DNA of 64,000 nucleotides from MGIIb-Q1 sp964342465. GTDB lineage: Archaea; Thermoplasmatota; Poseidoniia; Poseidoniales; Thalassarchaeaceae. A program made the position numbers and the translations under genes. Below the pieces are notes generated by a model, which was given only the letters and a program-made list of their open reading frames with translations, made no database searches and was not told the DNA's origin. The stretch covers positions 99,975-163,974 of the forward strand of contig CAYFFQ010000004.1 in NCBI GenBank assembly GCA_964342465.1, given 5' to 3'. Below, piece by piece: positions 1-8,393 of this stretch. Position 1 is the first letter of the stretch, and each line of letters starts with the position of its first letter.

Positions 1-150
1 CGAAGGCGATATCCAACCCTTCAACGGGTATTGAAAGGTCAACCGGATATGACTATCGGTCTGCGTCTCTTCGAGTCGTTGCATATCACTGACGGTGGAG
101 TTGGACGGGAGAAGAAGGAACTTTGGGACCTGCTGAATGATGTCGAGTAA
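1..150 (+). CDS. C-terminal fragment of an unidentified protein
   Basis: An open frame runs from the window edge to a TAA at 148-150 and gives the last 49 residues of a protein. The tail is charged and helical-looking and ends in WDLLNDVE. I do not recognise the family, and the start lies outside the window. It reads in the same direction as the glutamate-cysteine ligase gene 79 bases downstream, so the two could be co-transcribed, but nothing visible links their functions. That it is coding is likely from the clean frame and typical codon use. Confidence 0.5.
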   Translation, partial: RRRYPTLQRVLKGQPDMTIGLRLFESLHITDGGVGREKKELWDLLNDVE

Positions 151-229
151 GGTGTGGAAAATGCTGGGGTGTAGTGTATCTTTCGTTTCCATCGAAATGC
201 TTGATTCAAACAAGAATGGGGTGTGAAAT

Positions 230-1462
230 ATGGTGGAGTACAGTGGACCCGACCTTCTCGCCGATCTGTCTCAGAGAGTGGAGGAGAAGCGGGAGGAGTT
301 GATTCATTTCTTCAAGGCTGAGAGAGAGCGATTGCCTATGCCTCTGTATGCCTCTGTGGACATCAGGGATGCTGGGTGGAAGGTGGCAGCGGTTGATGCC
401 AACGCCTATCCGGCAGGATTCAACAATGTCGGAGAGAGTCAACGTGGCGTTATTTCAGAGAACCTTGGAAAATGGTTGCAAAGACACCACCCCAACGCCA
501 AGAGATTGCATATCTGGCCGGAGGCGCATACTCGCAACATCGCTTATGTGGATAATCTCCTCACTCTGAAATCTCTTTTTGAGAACATAGGAGCCGATGT
601 GACTGTAGGTCTTCGAGAACTGAACGATGTCGGGAGAATCAGAGGTGAAAGTGGTGAACTGGAACTCTCCCATGTTGAGATTGGCGAATCAATTCTCGTT
701 GACGGAGAGAGGCCTGACCTCATAATCTTAAACAATGACCTCTCGGACGGCCCATCGGAAATCCTCTCAGCAAATGCAGTCGCTCCTCCGCCGGAGATGG
801 GCTGGTATCAGCGACGCAAGTCGAACCATTTTCGCCATGTACAACCATTCTTAGATGGGGTCGCTGAGATTCTCGGAATCGACCCGTGGTTGATAGGTAC
901 TCACTGGTTCGTAAGTGAGGACAAATGTCTCGAAAAAGTGGCCTGTCGAGTTGAATTGGCAGCTCAGGTAGATTCCTGCCTCGCATTTCTGAAAGGAAAG
1001 TATGAGCAGTACGGTATATCTGGTGAACCCGTCCTGTTTGTAAAAAACGACTCGGGAACCTATGGTCTGGGCATCATAGAAATTCGCAGTGGGGAGGAGT
1101 TGTTGAATCTCTCCAACCGAAAGGTCAACCGTCTCACCTATGGCAAAGGGGGTTCTCAAGTGGCAGATTTTCTGCTTCAGGAAGGTGTACCCACTACCCT
1201 AAGAGCGGAGGGTTATGTCGTTGAACCTTGCACTTATGGAGCCGGTGGGGAGAGTTGCGCGACATTCTATAGAGTGAATGACAAAAAGGGGGAAATGTCA
1301 AATCTGAATACACCATCAACGCAATTTTTCGGGCCGCAAAAGATGATGCAGTTGGAAGGTGGTCCTGAGATTCTCAAGAAACAGTCCAGTTGGCACGCCT
1401 TGGTTGCAGAACTCGCAATGCTGGCAATGGCCGCGGAACTAGAAGAATTGCAAGCGAGTTGA
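230..1462 (+). CDS. gshA: Glutamate-cysteine ligase, PF08886 (ferrooxidans-type) family
   Basis: The 410-residue protein resembles the rarer glutamate-cysteine ligase family first described in Acidithiobacillus ferrooxidans (PF08886/TIGR02049), which has an ATP-grasp-like fold. The clearest signature is VKNDSGTYGLGI near residues 275-286, matching the family's K-x-D-x-G-T-Y-G-x-G-I block. The basic segment with KVNRLTYGKGG follows it. Length matches the family. The reaction joins glutamate to cysteine with ATP and makes gamma-glutamylcysteine, a cytosolic thiol protectant. No glutathione synthetase is visible in the window, so the end product may be gamma-glutamylcysteine itself or glutathione made elsewhere. 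The ATG at 230 follows a short gap. A bacterial origin by lateral transfer is likely but inferred. Confidence 0.78.
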   Translation: MVEYSGPDLLADLSQRVEEKREELIHFFKAERERLPMPLYASVDIRDAGWKVAAVDANAYPAGFNNVGESQRGVISENLGKWLQRHHPNAKRLHIWPEAHTRNIAYVDNLLTLKSLFENIGADVTVGLRELNDVGRIRGESGELELSHVEIGESILVDGERPDLIILNNDLSDGPSEILSANAVAPPPEMGWYQRRKSNHFRHVQPFLDGVAEILGIDPWLIGTHWFVSEDKCLEKVACRVELAAQVDSCLAFLKGKYEQYGISGEPVLFVKNDSGTYGLGIIEIRSGEELLNLSNRKVNRLTYGKGGSQVADFLLQEGVPTTLRAEGYVVEPCTYGAGGESCATFYRVNDKKGEMSNLNTPSTQFFGPQKMMQLEGGPEILKKQSSWHALVAELAMLAMAAELEELQAS

Positions 1463-1473
1463 CTTCTCGATAT

Positions 1474-1911
1474 TCATGAGAAAATGTGAACTAATTGGGA
1501 GATGTCTCTACTAATCCCCTTGTTGAGATGGCGGCGAATCAACGGAGTCATCAATCTCATCATCAATCCCTTCGGTTTCCAGCGACATTCGATGGTGACC
1601 AGCGAGCCGAGCAGACTGCTGTCAAATATGTGCTCGCTGACCCAAGTGACACCACCCTCTTCACACTCCACAGTGAACGACTCACCATGTCGGCAGGTAG
1701 TCAATTCAAATTCCATGGTCGCCTCCCTCTTTCCCATTTTCCGAATCTCCCGCCATCGCATGCCGGGTTCCCTCGTCGTTTCGGTCAGCATCTCTATGGC
1801 CAAGATATCTGTGAACATGGTATGGTTGTTGGCATCTATCAAGAAGTCATAGACGGAATGGCATGATGCGGGGACTTCGGCGGAAACTCTGACACTAACC
1901 TCTGCCATCAT
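1474..1911 (-). CDS. SRPBCC-family (START/polyketide cyclase-like) ligand-binding protein
   Basis: This 145-residue protein has the usual layout of a small SRPBCC domain. It opens with a strand carrying alternating valines (AEVSVRVSAEVPAS), then a helix with VYDFLIDANNHTMF, a run of curved-sheet strands including WREIRKMGKREATMEFEL, and a long C-terminal helix with LMTPLIRRHLNKGI. Such domains bind hydrophobic ligands or act as lipid, cyclase or stress proteins, and the specific ligand cannot be read from the sequence. It is convergent with gshA, with only about 11 bases between the stops. Two adjacent ATGs (1911 and 1908) are possible starts. Confidence 0.6.
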   Translation of the reverse strand: MMAEVSVRVSAEVPASCHSVYDFLIDANNHTMFTDILAIEMLTETTREPGMRWREIRKMGKREATMEFELTTCRHGESFTVECEEGGVTWVSEHIFDSSLLGSLVTIECRWKPKGLMMRLMTPLIRRHLNKGISRDISQLVHIFS

Positions 1912-2057
1912 CGTAAAGGTGTCTGTCGTCTTGTTTAGTAGTGTCTGCTTGCTAGCCTTGCAATTACAGGTTCCTATTACTTGATGAACATTTGAGTATA
2001 TTCTTCATACTTCTCTGCTATGGGAGTTGAGAAACTTGGTTCATAATAATTGATGGG

Positions 2058-2582
2058 TCACCATTCCGATTCATGGGTCAGCAGCCACTGCTTTGTCTCA
2101 GCACCATCAGCAGCAGAATAGCGCCCCAATCCTCCACATGATTTTAGAACTCTATGACAAGGTATGACCAAGGAAATAGGGTTATTCGCCATGACGGTGC
2201 CAACGGCGCGGGGGGCCCCTTCATGCCCAGATGCGGAAGCGAGGGCCGCGTACGAAATCGTCTCACCGAGTTGTACCTGCCTGACGAGTGTCATTGAGAC
2301 ACTTTTTGCAAATGATGATAATTGATTGAGATCTAACTTCGGAGTCTCTCTCATCTCTTTTGAAAAATAGCCAGTGACCCACGCCTCGGTGTGGTCAAGG
2401 TGCACATTCCCCTCTTCACACTCTGGTCTGTCCGACAACTGACCCCAGTAGAGGCGAGTTAGACCGACATCTGATGCTTCTGCTACCATTTCTCCATGTG
2501 GTGTTCTGATGGTTCGCCATGCGGATTCTACAGTCAAGAACATCAGCCTCTTTCTGAGTTCTCGATTGTCAAGAACCTTCAT
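2058..2582 (-). CDS. ogt: Methylated-DNA--[protein]-cysteine S-methyltransferase
   Basis: The 174-residue protein carries the invariant active-site block IPCHRVL of O6-alkylguanine-DNA alkyltransferases; the Cys accepts the alkyl group irreversibly. Upstream lies the helix-turn-helix part with GETISYAALASASGHEGAPRAVG and the following N-P-I-S-L-V-I segment, and downstream the GGLGRYSAADGAETK-type loop. The shorter N-terminal domain is present but divergent. It repairs O6-methylguanine in DNA. Its start lies inside the preceding membrane-protein gene (14-base overlap) with a GGGAG-like ribosome site just upstream, so it is the last gene of the respiratory operon by position, although its role is unrelated. 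Confidence 0.9.
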   Translation of the reverse strand: MKVLDNRELRKRLMFLTVESAWRTIRTPHGEMVAEASDVGLTRLYWGQLSDRPECEEGNVHLDHTEAWVTGYFSKEMRETPKLDLNQLSSFAKSVSMTLVRQVQLGETISYAALASASGHEGAPRAVGTVMANNPISLVIPCHRVLKSCGGLGRYSAADGAETKQWLLTHESEW

Positions 2583-2889
2583 CTGCTCCCTGCATCGGTG
2601 AATCCTCTAGCTCACCCGTGGATGAATCCGGCTGTTCCATGCCTACAATTTCATAATTGGATGGAAAAAGCGCGATTGCAATGCCAGCGATGAGGGCTGC
2701 AAGCCCAAGATAGAATCTCTGTTGTGTGATCATCAATTCAAGCGCCACAACAACCAGTAGTAGCCCACCTACATTGGACACCCAAACTAAGGTCTTGAAT
2801 GTTGAAAGAGAAACTCCACTGTTGTGTTTTGAGCGATATGGGCCGAATTCGGCACCGAATCTGACGGGTTCCTTCTCTTCTTCACTCAT
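2569..2889 (-). CDS. Small two-helix membrane protein of the respiratory operon
   Basis: About 106 residues: a soluble N-terminus rich in Glu and Arg, two hydrophobic segments (around LLLVVVALELM and LGLAALIAGIAIALF), then an acidic tail. I recognise no family. I chose the ATG at 2889, preceded by a GGTGAT ribosome site; an upstream GTG at 2898 would overlap the ferredoxin stop. The gene is tightly packed between the ferredoxin and the alkyl-transferase, which suggests co-transcription with the cytochrome b/Rieske genes and perhaps an accessory membrane role. That role is inference from position only. Confidence 0.65.
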   Translation of the reverse strand: MSEEEKEPVRFGAEFGPYRSKHNSGVSLSTFKTLVWVSNVGGLLLVVVALELMITQQRFYLGLAALIAGIAIALFPSNYEIVGMEQPDSSTGELEDSPMQGADEGS

Positions 2890-2894
2890 CATAA

Positions 2895-3227
2895 TCACCG
2901 GTCAATCATGGAAATGGCATTGGTCGGGCAGGCGAGGACACAGAGTCTGCAACCTGTGCAATCATCACGCAATATCTCGGCCTTTTTGTTGACTTCAATC
3001 CCATCAATCTCGCTCCTGAGCGGTGCGTCATAAAGGCGAATCGCCTTGTCATCACAGACGAGAATGCATTGGTCACAACCGATACAGGCGTCAATGGCAA
3101 CGAAAGCGACGACAGTGGCACCCTCTTCTATTTCAGCAGCAATGTTATCCCGTGCATTGGAAAATGCCGTCAGAATGTGTTCAGCGTGGGCTGCACGCCT
3201 ACTCTCCACCTCATCACCTCTGCTCAT
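2895..3227 (-). CDS. 2x[4Fe-4S] ferredoxin-type protein
   Basis: The 110-residue protein has two complete ferredoxin motifs: C-I-G-C-D-Q-C-I-L-V-C in the middle and C-T-G-C-R-L-C-V-L-A-C-P near the C-terminus, separated by about 30 residues. The N-terminal 45 residues are helical and charged, with no signal peptide, so it should be cytosolic. It lies directly downstream of the cytochrome b-HdrD fusion gene (about 40 bases), in the same operon. The simplest reading is an electron carrier to or from the cytosolic iron-sulfur module of that fusion. The partner assignment is inference; the cluster-binding motifs are seen. Confidence 0.88.
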   Translation of the reverse strand: MSRGDEVESRRAAHAEHILTAFSNARDNIAAEIEEGATVVAFVAIDACIGCDQCILVCDDKAIRLYDAPLRSEIDGIEVNKKAEILRDDCTGCRLCVLACPTNAISMIDR

Positions 3228-3267
3228 CCTGATACCTTAGGCGAGGCCATCGGCTATCATTCCTTGC

Positions 3268-6168
3268 TCAAGCGGCTACTTCTTCTGCTTTGATGCTGGC
3301 GACCGCATCAGCGAGATTATCTCCCGCATTTTTCTCTTCCAATTGTCTAGCGAGGAAGGTGACTACATCTGTGATCTCGAAGTCATAGGCGGGGTCGCCT
3401 TCGAACTTGAGGCACTCGAAGTGAGCAACACACTTGGGGCAGGAAGTGACCATCATCTCTGCTCCGCTGTCGATTACTTCCTTGAATCTCTGGACACGGA
3501 TGGTTCGGCTGTCCTCATTACATGACATCATGGATGAGACTCCGCAGCAGAGAGCATCTTCCCGGGAATGTACCATCTCGACGAGGTCAACACCACCTAC
3601 GGCTGAAATCAATTCTCTCGGTTCATCATAGATGTTCATCTGTCGCCCCAGTCTGCATGGGTCGTGGAATGTGACCTTCTTCGGGCAGGAGGTGTTGAGT
3701 TCAACATCGAAGCCGGCTTCTTTGAGGTATTCGGTGGTGTGCATGACCTTGATGCCCTCAAGGCCGTAGTCCATGGCGAATGTTCGGAAACATTCGGCAC
3801 AACTGCTGACCAGTGTATCAATTCCACTCGCTTCAAGTTTCGCCTTGTTGTGGGCCTTCAGTTTGTCAAAGACATCATCCAATCCCTGCCATTTCTGGTC
3901 ATGCCCACAACATTTCAGGAAATCTCGTCCGAGGTAGGAGACATCGACACCCATTTCATCGAACAGGGTGAAGGCGGCGGTAGTCGTCTCTCCTAGATTC
4001 ATCTCGCCCCTGTTGAGATGACTGAAGACCATGTCTTGGTCGAGATAGTCTACACATCCGGGGTAGTAGCCTACATTGGATGATATCGGGTATTCATCCA
4101 CTGTCATGAACTCTTCGTCGGCATCACTTTCCGCCTCAGCGTTGATAATCGCCTGCAGAACTGTGTGCGGAATGTTGGCGGCTGGTGGGCCACCGACAAT
4201 CAGATTGCGCCTGATATCCACATACGAATCGTAGTCGACCAACTGTGGGCAGGCATTGGTACACGCTGAACAGGTCAGACATGAGAAGAGTGGCACACCA
4301 TCGTCTTCGTTGTTCCAAGTGTTGTAGATGATGTTCAGTTTGTCTCCACCGGTGAAGAGACGAACCGGACAGGCGTCATCACAGAGGTCACAACCGTAAC
4401 ACTTGTTCATCTCGTATTCGTAGCCACGAGCCATGCTCCGGAGGAGGACATAGACCATCGCACCCAAGCCCAATGGGGGAATGAAAAGTGAGTAGGTAAG
4501 TTTAGCGTCCAGCGCCTTCGGATTCTTGTGGAATGTAGGGTTGGTCATCACCAATCCGGCGAGGTCATCGTCTGACACACCTGCAAGGGTCATCTCAGTG
4601 ACATTACCGCGGTCGAGTGCCATTCCGGTATCTGGATTGAGGATAAGTGGCTGGAATACTGAGACTGCGGTGGTAGCATCTACCACAACACTGCTGTTTC
4701 CTGAGTCGAACTCGGAATCGAATGTCATCATCACCGTGTAATCTCCTGGCGAAGCGTCGAATGTCTTAGTCGTGCAGGTCATGCCTTCCTCGAGGTCACC
4801 AGCCAATGAGGCGACTACGACTCCTGCTGCATCCTTCACCGTCATCGATATGGAGTGGTCGCCAGCCTTGCGAGTTGATGTTCGGAATGTGCATCCAAGG
4901 TCCATTGACAATTCTTCCACTCCGAGGTCTTCTACACTCATCGTATAGGTGTTGGAAATGGAATTGTCACCGGAGAAGGAGAGGACATCACTGTACCCAT
5001 TGACACCTCCGGTGACGACCCCCTCGCTGCTGTGTGTCTCGATATGGTTGTTAGCATCATTGAAGTCGATTAAAGTCGCTTGAACGGGTTGGTATATTCC
5101 CCAATTCATCCAGTGGACAGCGGGAAGAAGGCAGTATTCACCTCTGTCGGCGGCATCAGCGCCACTGAACTTGGAATCCTGCCAAAGAACACTTCCCGAA
5201 CTCGCTCCATAGGAGAGACAGTTGCCACTCATGCTATCCCAATCATGCCCCTCACCATACACGACAAGCGTATCCTGAGGTTGATTTCTGAGCGTCGCAA
5301 GTTCATCGACTTCGTCCATCGCACCCAATCCACCCATGTCCCAAAACCCGCCTTCGTAGATAGGCCAAGAGACGACAGATAGCAGCACCGCGATGATTAG
5401 TGCCCCCAATCCGACCATCCTGCCGATTCGGGGGGTGGCTCGCGAACCAGCCGCCTTGATGAGATATGACTTGGCTAGGAAAAAGAGAACTATCCAGATG
5501 AGGATTCCAGTCAGAATCCATGGAATGGCGTTGAAGAGGTCGGCAATCCACGGCTCCCTGACACCGCAACTTAGTCCTGCATGGGAATTTAGTAGACAGA
5601 AATCTGAACGATTCTTCCCATACAGGAGCAAAAATATGTTTATCGAAAAGACGGAGATGAACCAGATGTGAGCGAGGTAAATCACTCCAGCCGCTGCGAA
5701 CCACGGGTCTTCCACACCTCTCTTGGCACGCCCACCGAGGAAAGGGGGAAGCGCGAGTATTCCGACTGGGAAACCGGTTAGGAATGCACCCCACCATCCA
5801 GCATTCCAAGAGATGACAGGACTTCCGAAGAAGTCAGCGATTATCTGTGGGAGAGGGATGTCAAACTGCGGAAGGTATTCCCCCCATCGGAGATATCCAT
5901 AGGAGAAGAGCACATACCAGTCTGGAAAGACGAACCCCGCCTGAGCGAATGGGTCTGCGGCGCTGTGGAGAGGTGGTGGAATCAACCACGAATAAAAGCA
6001 TAACACAGCCGTCATAGCGGCAAGAACGATTGTATCGCGCAGAACTTCATGCGGCCACAATGGATGGCCGACGAATGTTCTCTGCCGCCCCACCTCTGCA
6101 TCTAGGAGTTTGTCCTTTTCCTGCATATAGACATCGGCAATGCGGCCAAAATTATCGAACATACCCAT
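3268..6168 (-). CDS. Cytochrome b C-terminal domain fused to HdrD/GlpC-type (Fe-S) CCG-domain module
   Basis: This 966-residue protein joins parts that are normally separate. Residues 40-270 form about five membrane helices and carry PDWY (82-85), the quinone-site signature of cytochrome b6f subunit IV/cytochrome b C-terminal half. Residues 271-555 are a beta-rich, presumably extracytoplasmic insert. A further helix lies at about 557-578. The cytosolic tail has two [4Fe-4S] motifs (C590/593/596/600 and C630/633/636/640, each followed by Pro) and two CCG domains (C705, CC753-754, C790/793; C838, CC874-875, C910/913), as in HdrD, GlpC, GlcF and LutF-type subunits. It follows cytochrome b N and Rieske genes. 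It probably passes electrons between a cytosolic donor or thiol substrate and the quinone pool; the direction and substrate are unknown. Confidence 0.88.
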   Translation of the reverse strand: MGMFDNFGRIADVYMQEKDKLLDAEVGRQRTFVGHPLWPHEVLRDTIVLAAMTAVLCFYSWLIPPPLHSAADPFAQAGFVFPDWYVLFSYGYLRWGEYLPQFDIPLPQIIADFFGSPVISWNAGWWGAFLTGFPVGILALPPFLGGRAKRGVEDPWFAAAGVIYLAHIWFISVFSINIFLLLYGKNRSDFCLLNSHAGLSCGVREPWIADLFNAIPWILTGILIWIVLFFLAKSYLIKAAGSRATPRIGRMVGLGALIIAVLLSVVSWPIYEGGFWDMGGLGAMDEVDELATLRNQPQDTLVVYGEGHDWDSMSGNCLSYGASSGSVLWQDSKFSGADAADRGEYCLLPAVHWMNWGIYQPVQATLIDFNDANNHIETHSSEGVVTGGVNGYSDVLSFSGDNSISNTYTMSVEDLGVEELSMDLGCTFRTSTRKAGDHSISMTVKDAAGVVVASLAGDLEEGMTCTTKTFDASPGDYTVMMTFDSEFDSGNSSVVVDATTAVSVFQPLILNPDTGMALDRGNVTEMTLAGVSDDDLAGLVMTNPTFHKNPKALDAKLTYSLFIPPLGLGAMVYVLLRSMARGYEYEMNKCYGCDLCDDACPVRLFTGGDKLNIIYNTWNNEDDGVPLFSCLTCSACTNACPQLVDYDSYVDIRRNLIVGGPPAANIPHTVLQAIINAEAESDADEEFMTVDEYPISSNVGYYPGCVDYLDQDMVFSHLNRGEMNLGETTTAAFTLFDEMGVDVSYLGRDFLKCCGHDQKWQGLDDVFDKLKAHNKAKLEASGIDTLVSSCAECFRTFAMDYGLEGIKVMHTTEYLKEAGFDVELNTSCPKKVTFHDPCRLGRQMNIYDEPRELISAVGGVDLVEMVHSREDALCCGVSSMMSCNEDSRTIRVQRFKEVIDSGAEMMVTSCPKCVAHFECLKFEGDPAYDFEITDVVTFLARQLEEKNAGDNLADAVASIKAEEVAA

Positions 6169-6183
6169 TCAGATGACCCCCTC

Positions 6184-7053
6184 TCAATGCGGCTCCGCAA
6201 TACCTTGCACCCAAACGATGAACAGGTGAATGATGATGAGTGTGGTGACGATGACGGGCAGAATGAATACATGTAGGAAGTACATCCTCGTCACTGTGGC
6301 GCCTGAGAGTGAGGTCCCACCGAATAGCATGATTGCTGCCCAATTACCTATCAGTGGGGTGGATTTCGCCATGGCGATACCGATGGTCGCTGCCCCGAAA
6401 GCGAGAGCATCCCACGGGAGCAGATATCCGGAATATCCGAAGACGATTGTCAGCAGCATTAGTCCAACTCCGATTAGCCAGTTCAACTCACGTGGGTTTC
6501 GGTAGGCGCCGGTGAAGTAGACGCGGCACATGTGGAGGAAGACCGAAGCCACCATGAAGTGTGTCCCCCAGTGGTGGATGCTTCTGATGATGTAGCCGAA
6601 CGGAAGTGAGGTCATGATGAACTCCATACTTGCGTAGGCGGGGGTTGTATCGCCTTCACCCCCCGGCACATAGTAGATGCCGAGAATGGTGCCGGTGATG
6701 ACTAGGATGATGAAGGCGAGAAAAGATATTCCACCTAGACAGTAGAGTGGATACCAATACCAAATTATTCGAAGTTTGTACTTCTCAGAGTGGGTCAGAG
6801 GCATCTGTCGATGCACCGAGTAGTATGCGTCGCGGCTCATCGCCCAATAGTCCTGAATACGGAAACGTGTGTCAAGCCAAGAAAAGGTCCACAGAAACAA
6901 CTTCTCAGCCATCCCCATTTTACCGACCGATTCGACGGCGCGGAGTATCTCCTTGCGAGGCACATCCTCACCTTCTTTTCTCAGAGTGAGAGCCACCAAG
7001 ACCGTGACGATGATGATAAAGAGCCACAGAAACCAGAATTGTAGTAACATCAT
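6184..7053 (-). CDS. petB: Cytochrome b6-like (cytochrome b N-terminal) subunit
   Basis: The 289-residue protein has one N-terminal anchor helix (residues 2-24), an amphipathic stretch, then the four-helix haem-binding bundle. Haem ligand pairs fit cytochrome b: H160/H174 (13 residues between) and H261/H276 (14 between, the spacing typical of b6). Supporting motifs are IIRSIHHWGTH, GYLLPWD (206-215 region) and FLHVFILP. It binds two b haems and forms the quinone-oxidising core together with the downstream C-terminal half, which here is fused to an iron-sulfur module. The gene is followed after 15 bases by that fusion and preceded by the Rieske gene, as in bacterial and archaeal bc-type operons. 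The extra N-terminal anchor helix is unusual for b6. Confidence 0.92.
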   Translation of the reverse strand: MMLLQFWFLWLFIIIVTVLVALTLRKEGEDVPRKEILRAVESVGKMGMAEKLFLWTFSWLDTRFRIQDYWAMSRDAYYSVHRQMPLTHSEKYKLRIIWYWYPLYCLGGISFLAFIILVITGTILGIYYVPGGEGDTTPAYASMEFIMTSLPFGYIIRSIHHWGTHFMVASVFLHMCRVYFTGAYRNPRELNWLIGVGLMLLTIVFGYSGYLLPWDALAFGAATIGIAMAKSTPLIGNWAAIMLFGGTSLSGATVTRMYFLHVFILPVIVTTLIIIHLFIVWVQGIAEPH

Positions 7054-7061
7054 CTCATCTC

Positions 7062-7937
7062 CTAATTGCAGAATGTGTACCAGTCGAGAATCTCGACCAC
7101 ACCCTCCGCTTCAAAATCGATCGCTTCCATTACATCGTTATTGACAACGAATGGAATCAGAGGCATGCCCACCGGTGCAGGGCCGCCCGTTCGTTTGACA
7201 CCGAAATACTCGAAGGATGAACCGGTGTCCTTGTTGATGTTGGTGTTCTTTTCAATGACAGTGGGGTCGAACCGTGATGAATGACAAATGCAGAATAGTT
7301 TGTTTCCGCCAGAATCGAGGCCGCCGGGAATCCAGTTGTCAGCGGTGAAATCGTTGGCAACGAGTTGCCAGCCGGGGATGCAACAGAGGTGCGGGCAGCG
7401 AGACATGATGATGATGATGTTGTCGTGAATCTTGAGGACAGACAATTTCTCATCCTCTTCTATTTCACCGCCATAACCGATGACAGCTCCGGTCTGGTCG
7501 ACACCATCCATGAATTGGAATCTAACTCCACCCGATGAAGTCGGTGAATTCTTGTTTTCATCGTGTGGGACATAGACGACAGTGACCGGCATCCCACCCC
7601 AAACGCCCTGTGCTCCAGCCATGCCAGTGGCGCTCTTCGCCGCTTCGCCCTCGAAGTCAGACTTCTTCATCGGCTCTTGGTGCTTCGAGCCATACCAAAC
7701 GACATCTTCCTGTCCCTTCGGCACCCAGAAGAGGATGGCGTTGTTGCCACCATCTCCATCCTGCGTTCCCATCAGGAGTGAGGCGAATCCGATTGAGCCG
7801 AGACTTGCCATCGTTATCACGCCGGCTGCGGAATTGAAAGAATAGCGCATGAACTTCCGCCTGTCGAGGCTGTATCCGGGTGTTGGTGTAGGCTCGCCTG
7901 CTGCTGGAGAGGGCCGCAGTCTGAATTCTCTAGCCAT
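7062..7937 (-). CDS. petC: Rieske [2Fe-2S] iron-sulfur protein
   Basis: The 291-residue protein carries both Rieske boxes: C181-P-H183-L-C-C186 and C216-I-C218-H219. By homology C181, H183, C216 and H219 bind the [2Fe-2S] cluster and C186/C218 form the disulfide. The N-terminus has RRKFMRYSFNSAAG followed by a hydrophobic helix (about 37-56), which looks like an uncleaved twin-arginine export signal, as is normal for Rieske proteins. It accepts electrons from quinol at the cytochrome b complex. It is immediately upstream of the cytochrome b gene (8-base gap), in the same operon. The boxes are about 30 residues apart, somewhat longer than in mitochondrial proteins. Confidence 0.93.
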   Translation of the reverse strand: MAREFRLRPSPAAGEPTPTPGYSLDRRKFMRYSFNSAAGVITMASLGSIGFASLLMGTQDGDGGNNAILFWVPKGQEDVVWYGSKHQEPMKKSDFEGEAAKSATGMAGAQGVWGGMPVTVVYVPHDENKNSPTSSGGVRFQFMDGVDQTGAVIGYGGEIEEDEKLSVLKIHDNIIIIMSRCPHLCCIPGWQLVANDFTADNWIPGGLDSGGNKLFCICHSSRFDPTVIEKNTNINKDTGSSFEYFGVKRTGGPAPVGMPLIPFVVNNDVMEAIDFEAEGVVEILDWYTFCN

Positions 7938-7940
7938 CCT

Positions 7941-8393
7941 TCACACCTCATATTTCTGCCAACTCTCGGGGTCCTTGGGAGCGACGAACTTGCCCCGCCT
8001 GTGTTTGACAATGACGAGGTCTGGAGCCACCCACTTCAGGTAGACAATGCCCATTATGATTAGTGTCACCATGGTCATGCCGAGATGGAATGAGAGTTGC
8101 TGCTGGTCCCATCCGTGGTAGAGTCCGTATGAGAGTGAGCCAGCCCAATAGAGGGTCCAGGCCACCCCCCAGAGAAAGACAAGAATAACCAGTGCAGAGG
8201 TTCCTGAAGGTGCCAGTGAAGCGCGCACTACAGTGCCCGGTTCGACCCTGTTGAATACTCCGTGGTCGATGGCCGCTTCGTAGGTTTCCTCGTCGAGGTC
8301 GAAATCACTCAGGGCAGTTCGCGCGTCGGCGACACTCACCTTGCCGGAGGCGACATCCCTGAGCATCTGGGTGATGACATCCTTCTCCATCAT
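7941..8393 (-). CDS. Two-helix membrane protein of the cytochrome bc operon
   Basis: The 150-residue protein has a soluble helical N-terminus of about 65 residues, rich in Asp and Glu, two membrane helices (around LVILVFLWGVAWTLYWAG and FHLGMTMVTLIIMGIVYL), and a short basic tail. I do not recognise the family. Its start overlaps the stop of the 24-codon ORF upstream by ATGA, and its stop is 3 bases from the Rieske start, so it must be translated as part of the complex operon. It could be a small structural or assembly subunit, comparable in position to small subunits of bc complexes; that is inference. Confidence 0.75.
   Translation of the reverse strand: MMEKDVITQMLRDVASGKVSVADARTALSDFDLDEETYEAAIDHGVFNRVEPGTVVRASLAPSGTSALVILVFLWGVAWTLYWAGSLSYGLYHGWDQQQLSFHLGMTMVTLIIMGIVYLKWVAPDLVIVKHRRGKFVAPKDPESWQKYEV

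Noticed and set aside
1495..1866. Plus-strand frames opposite the SRPBCC gene
   Set aside because: The minus-strand product has a recognisable fold pattern, whereas the plus-strand frames overlap each other and lack any motif.
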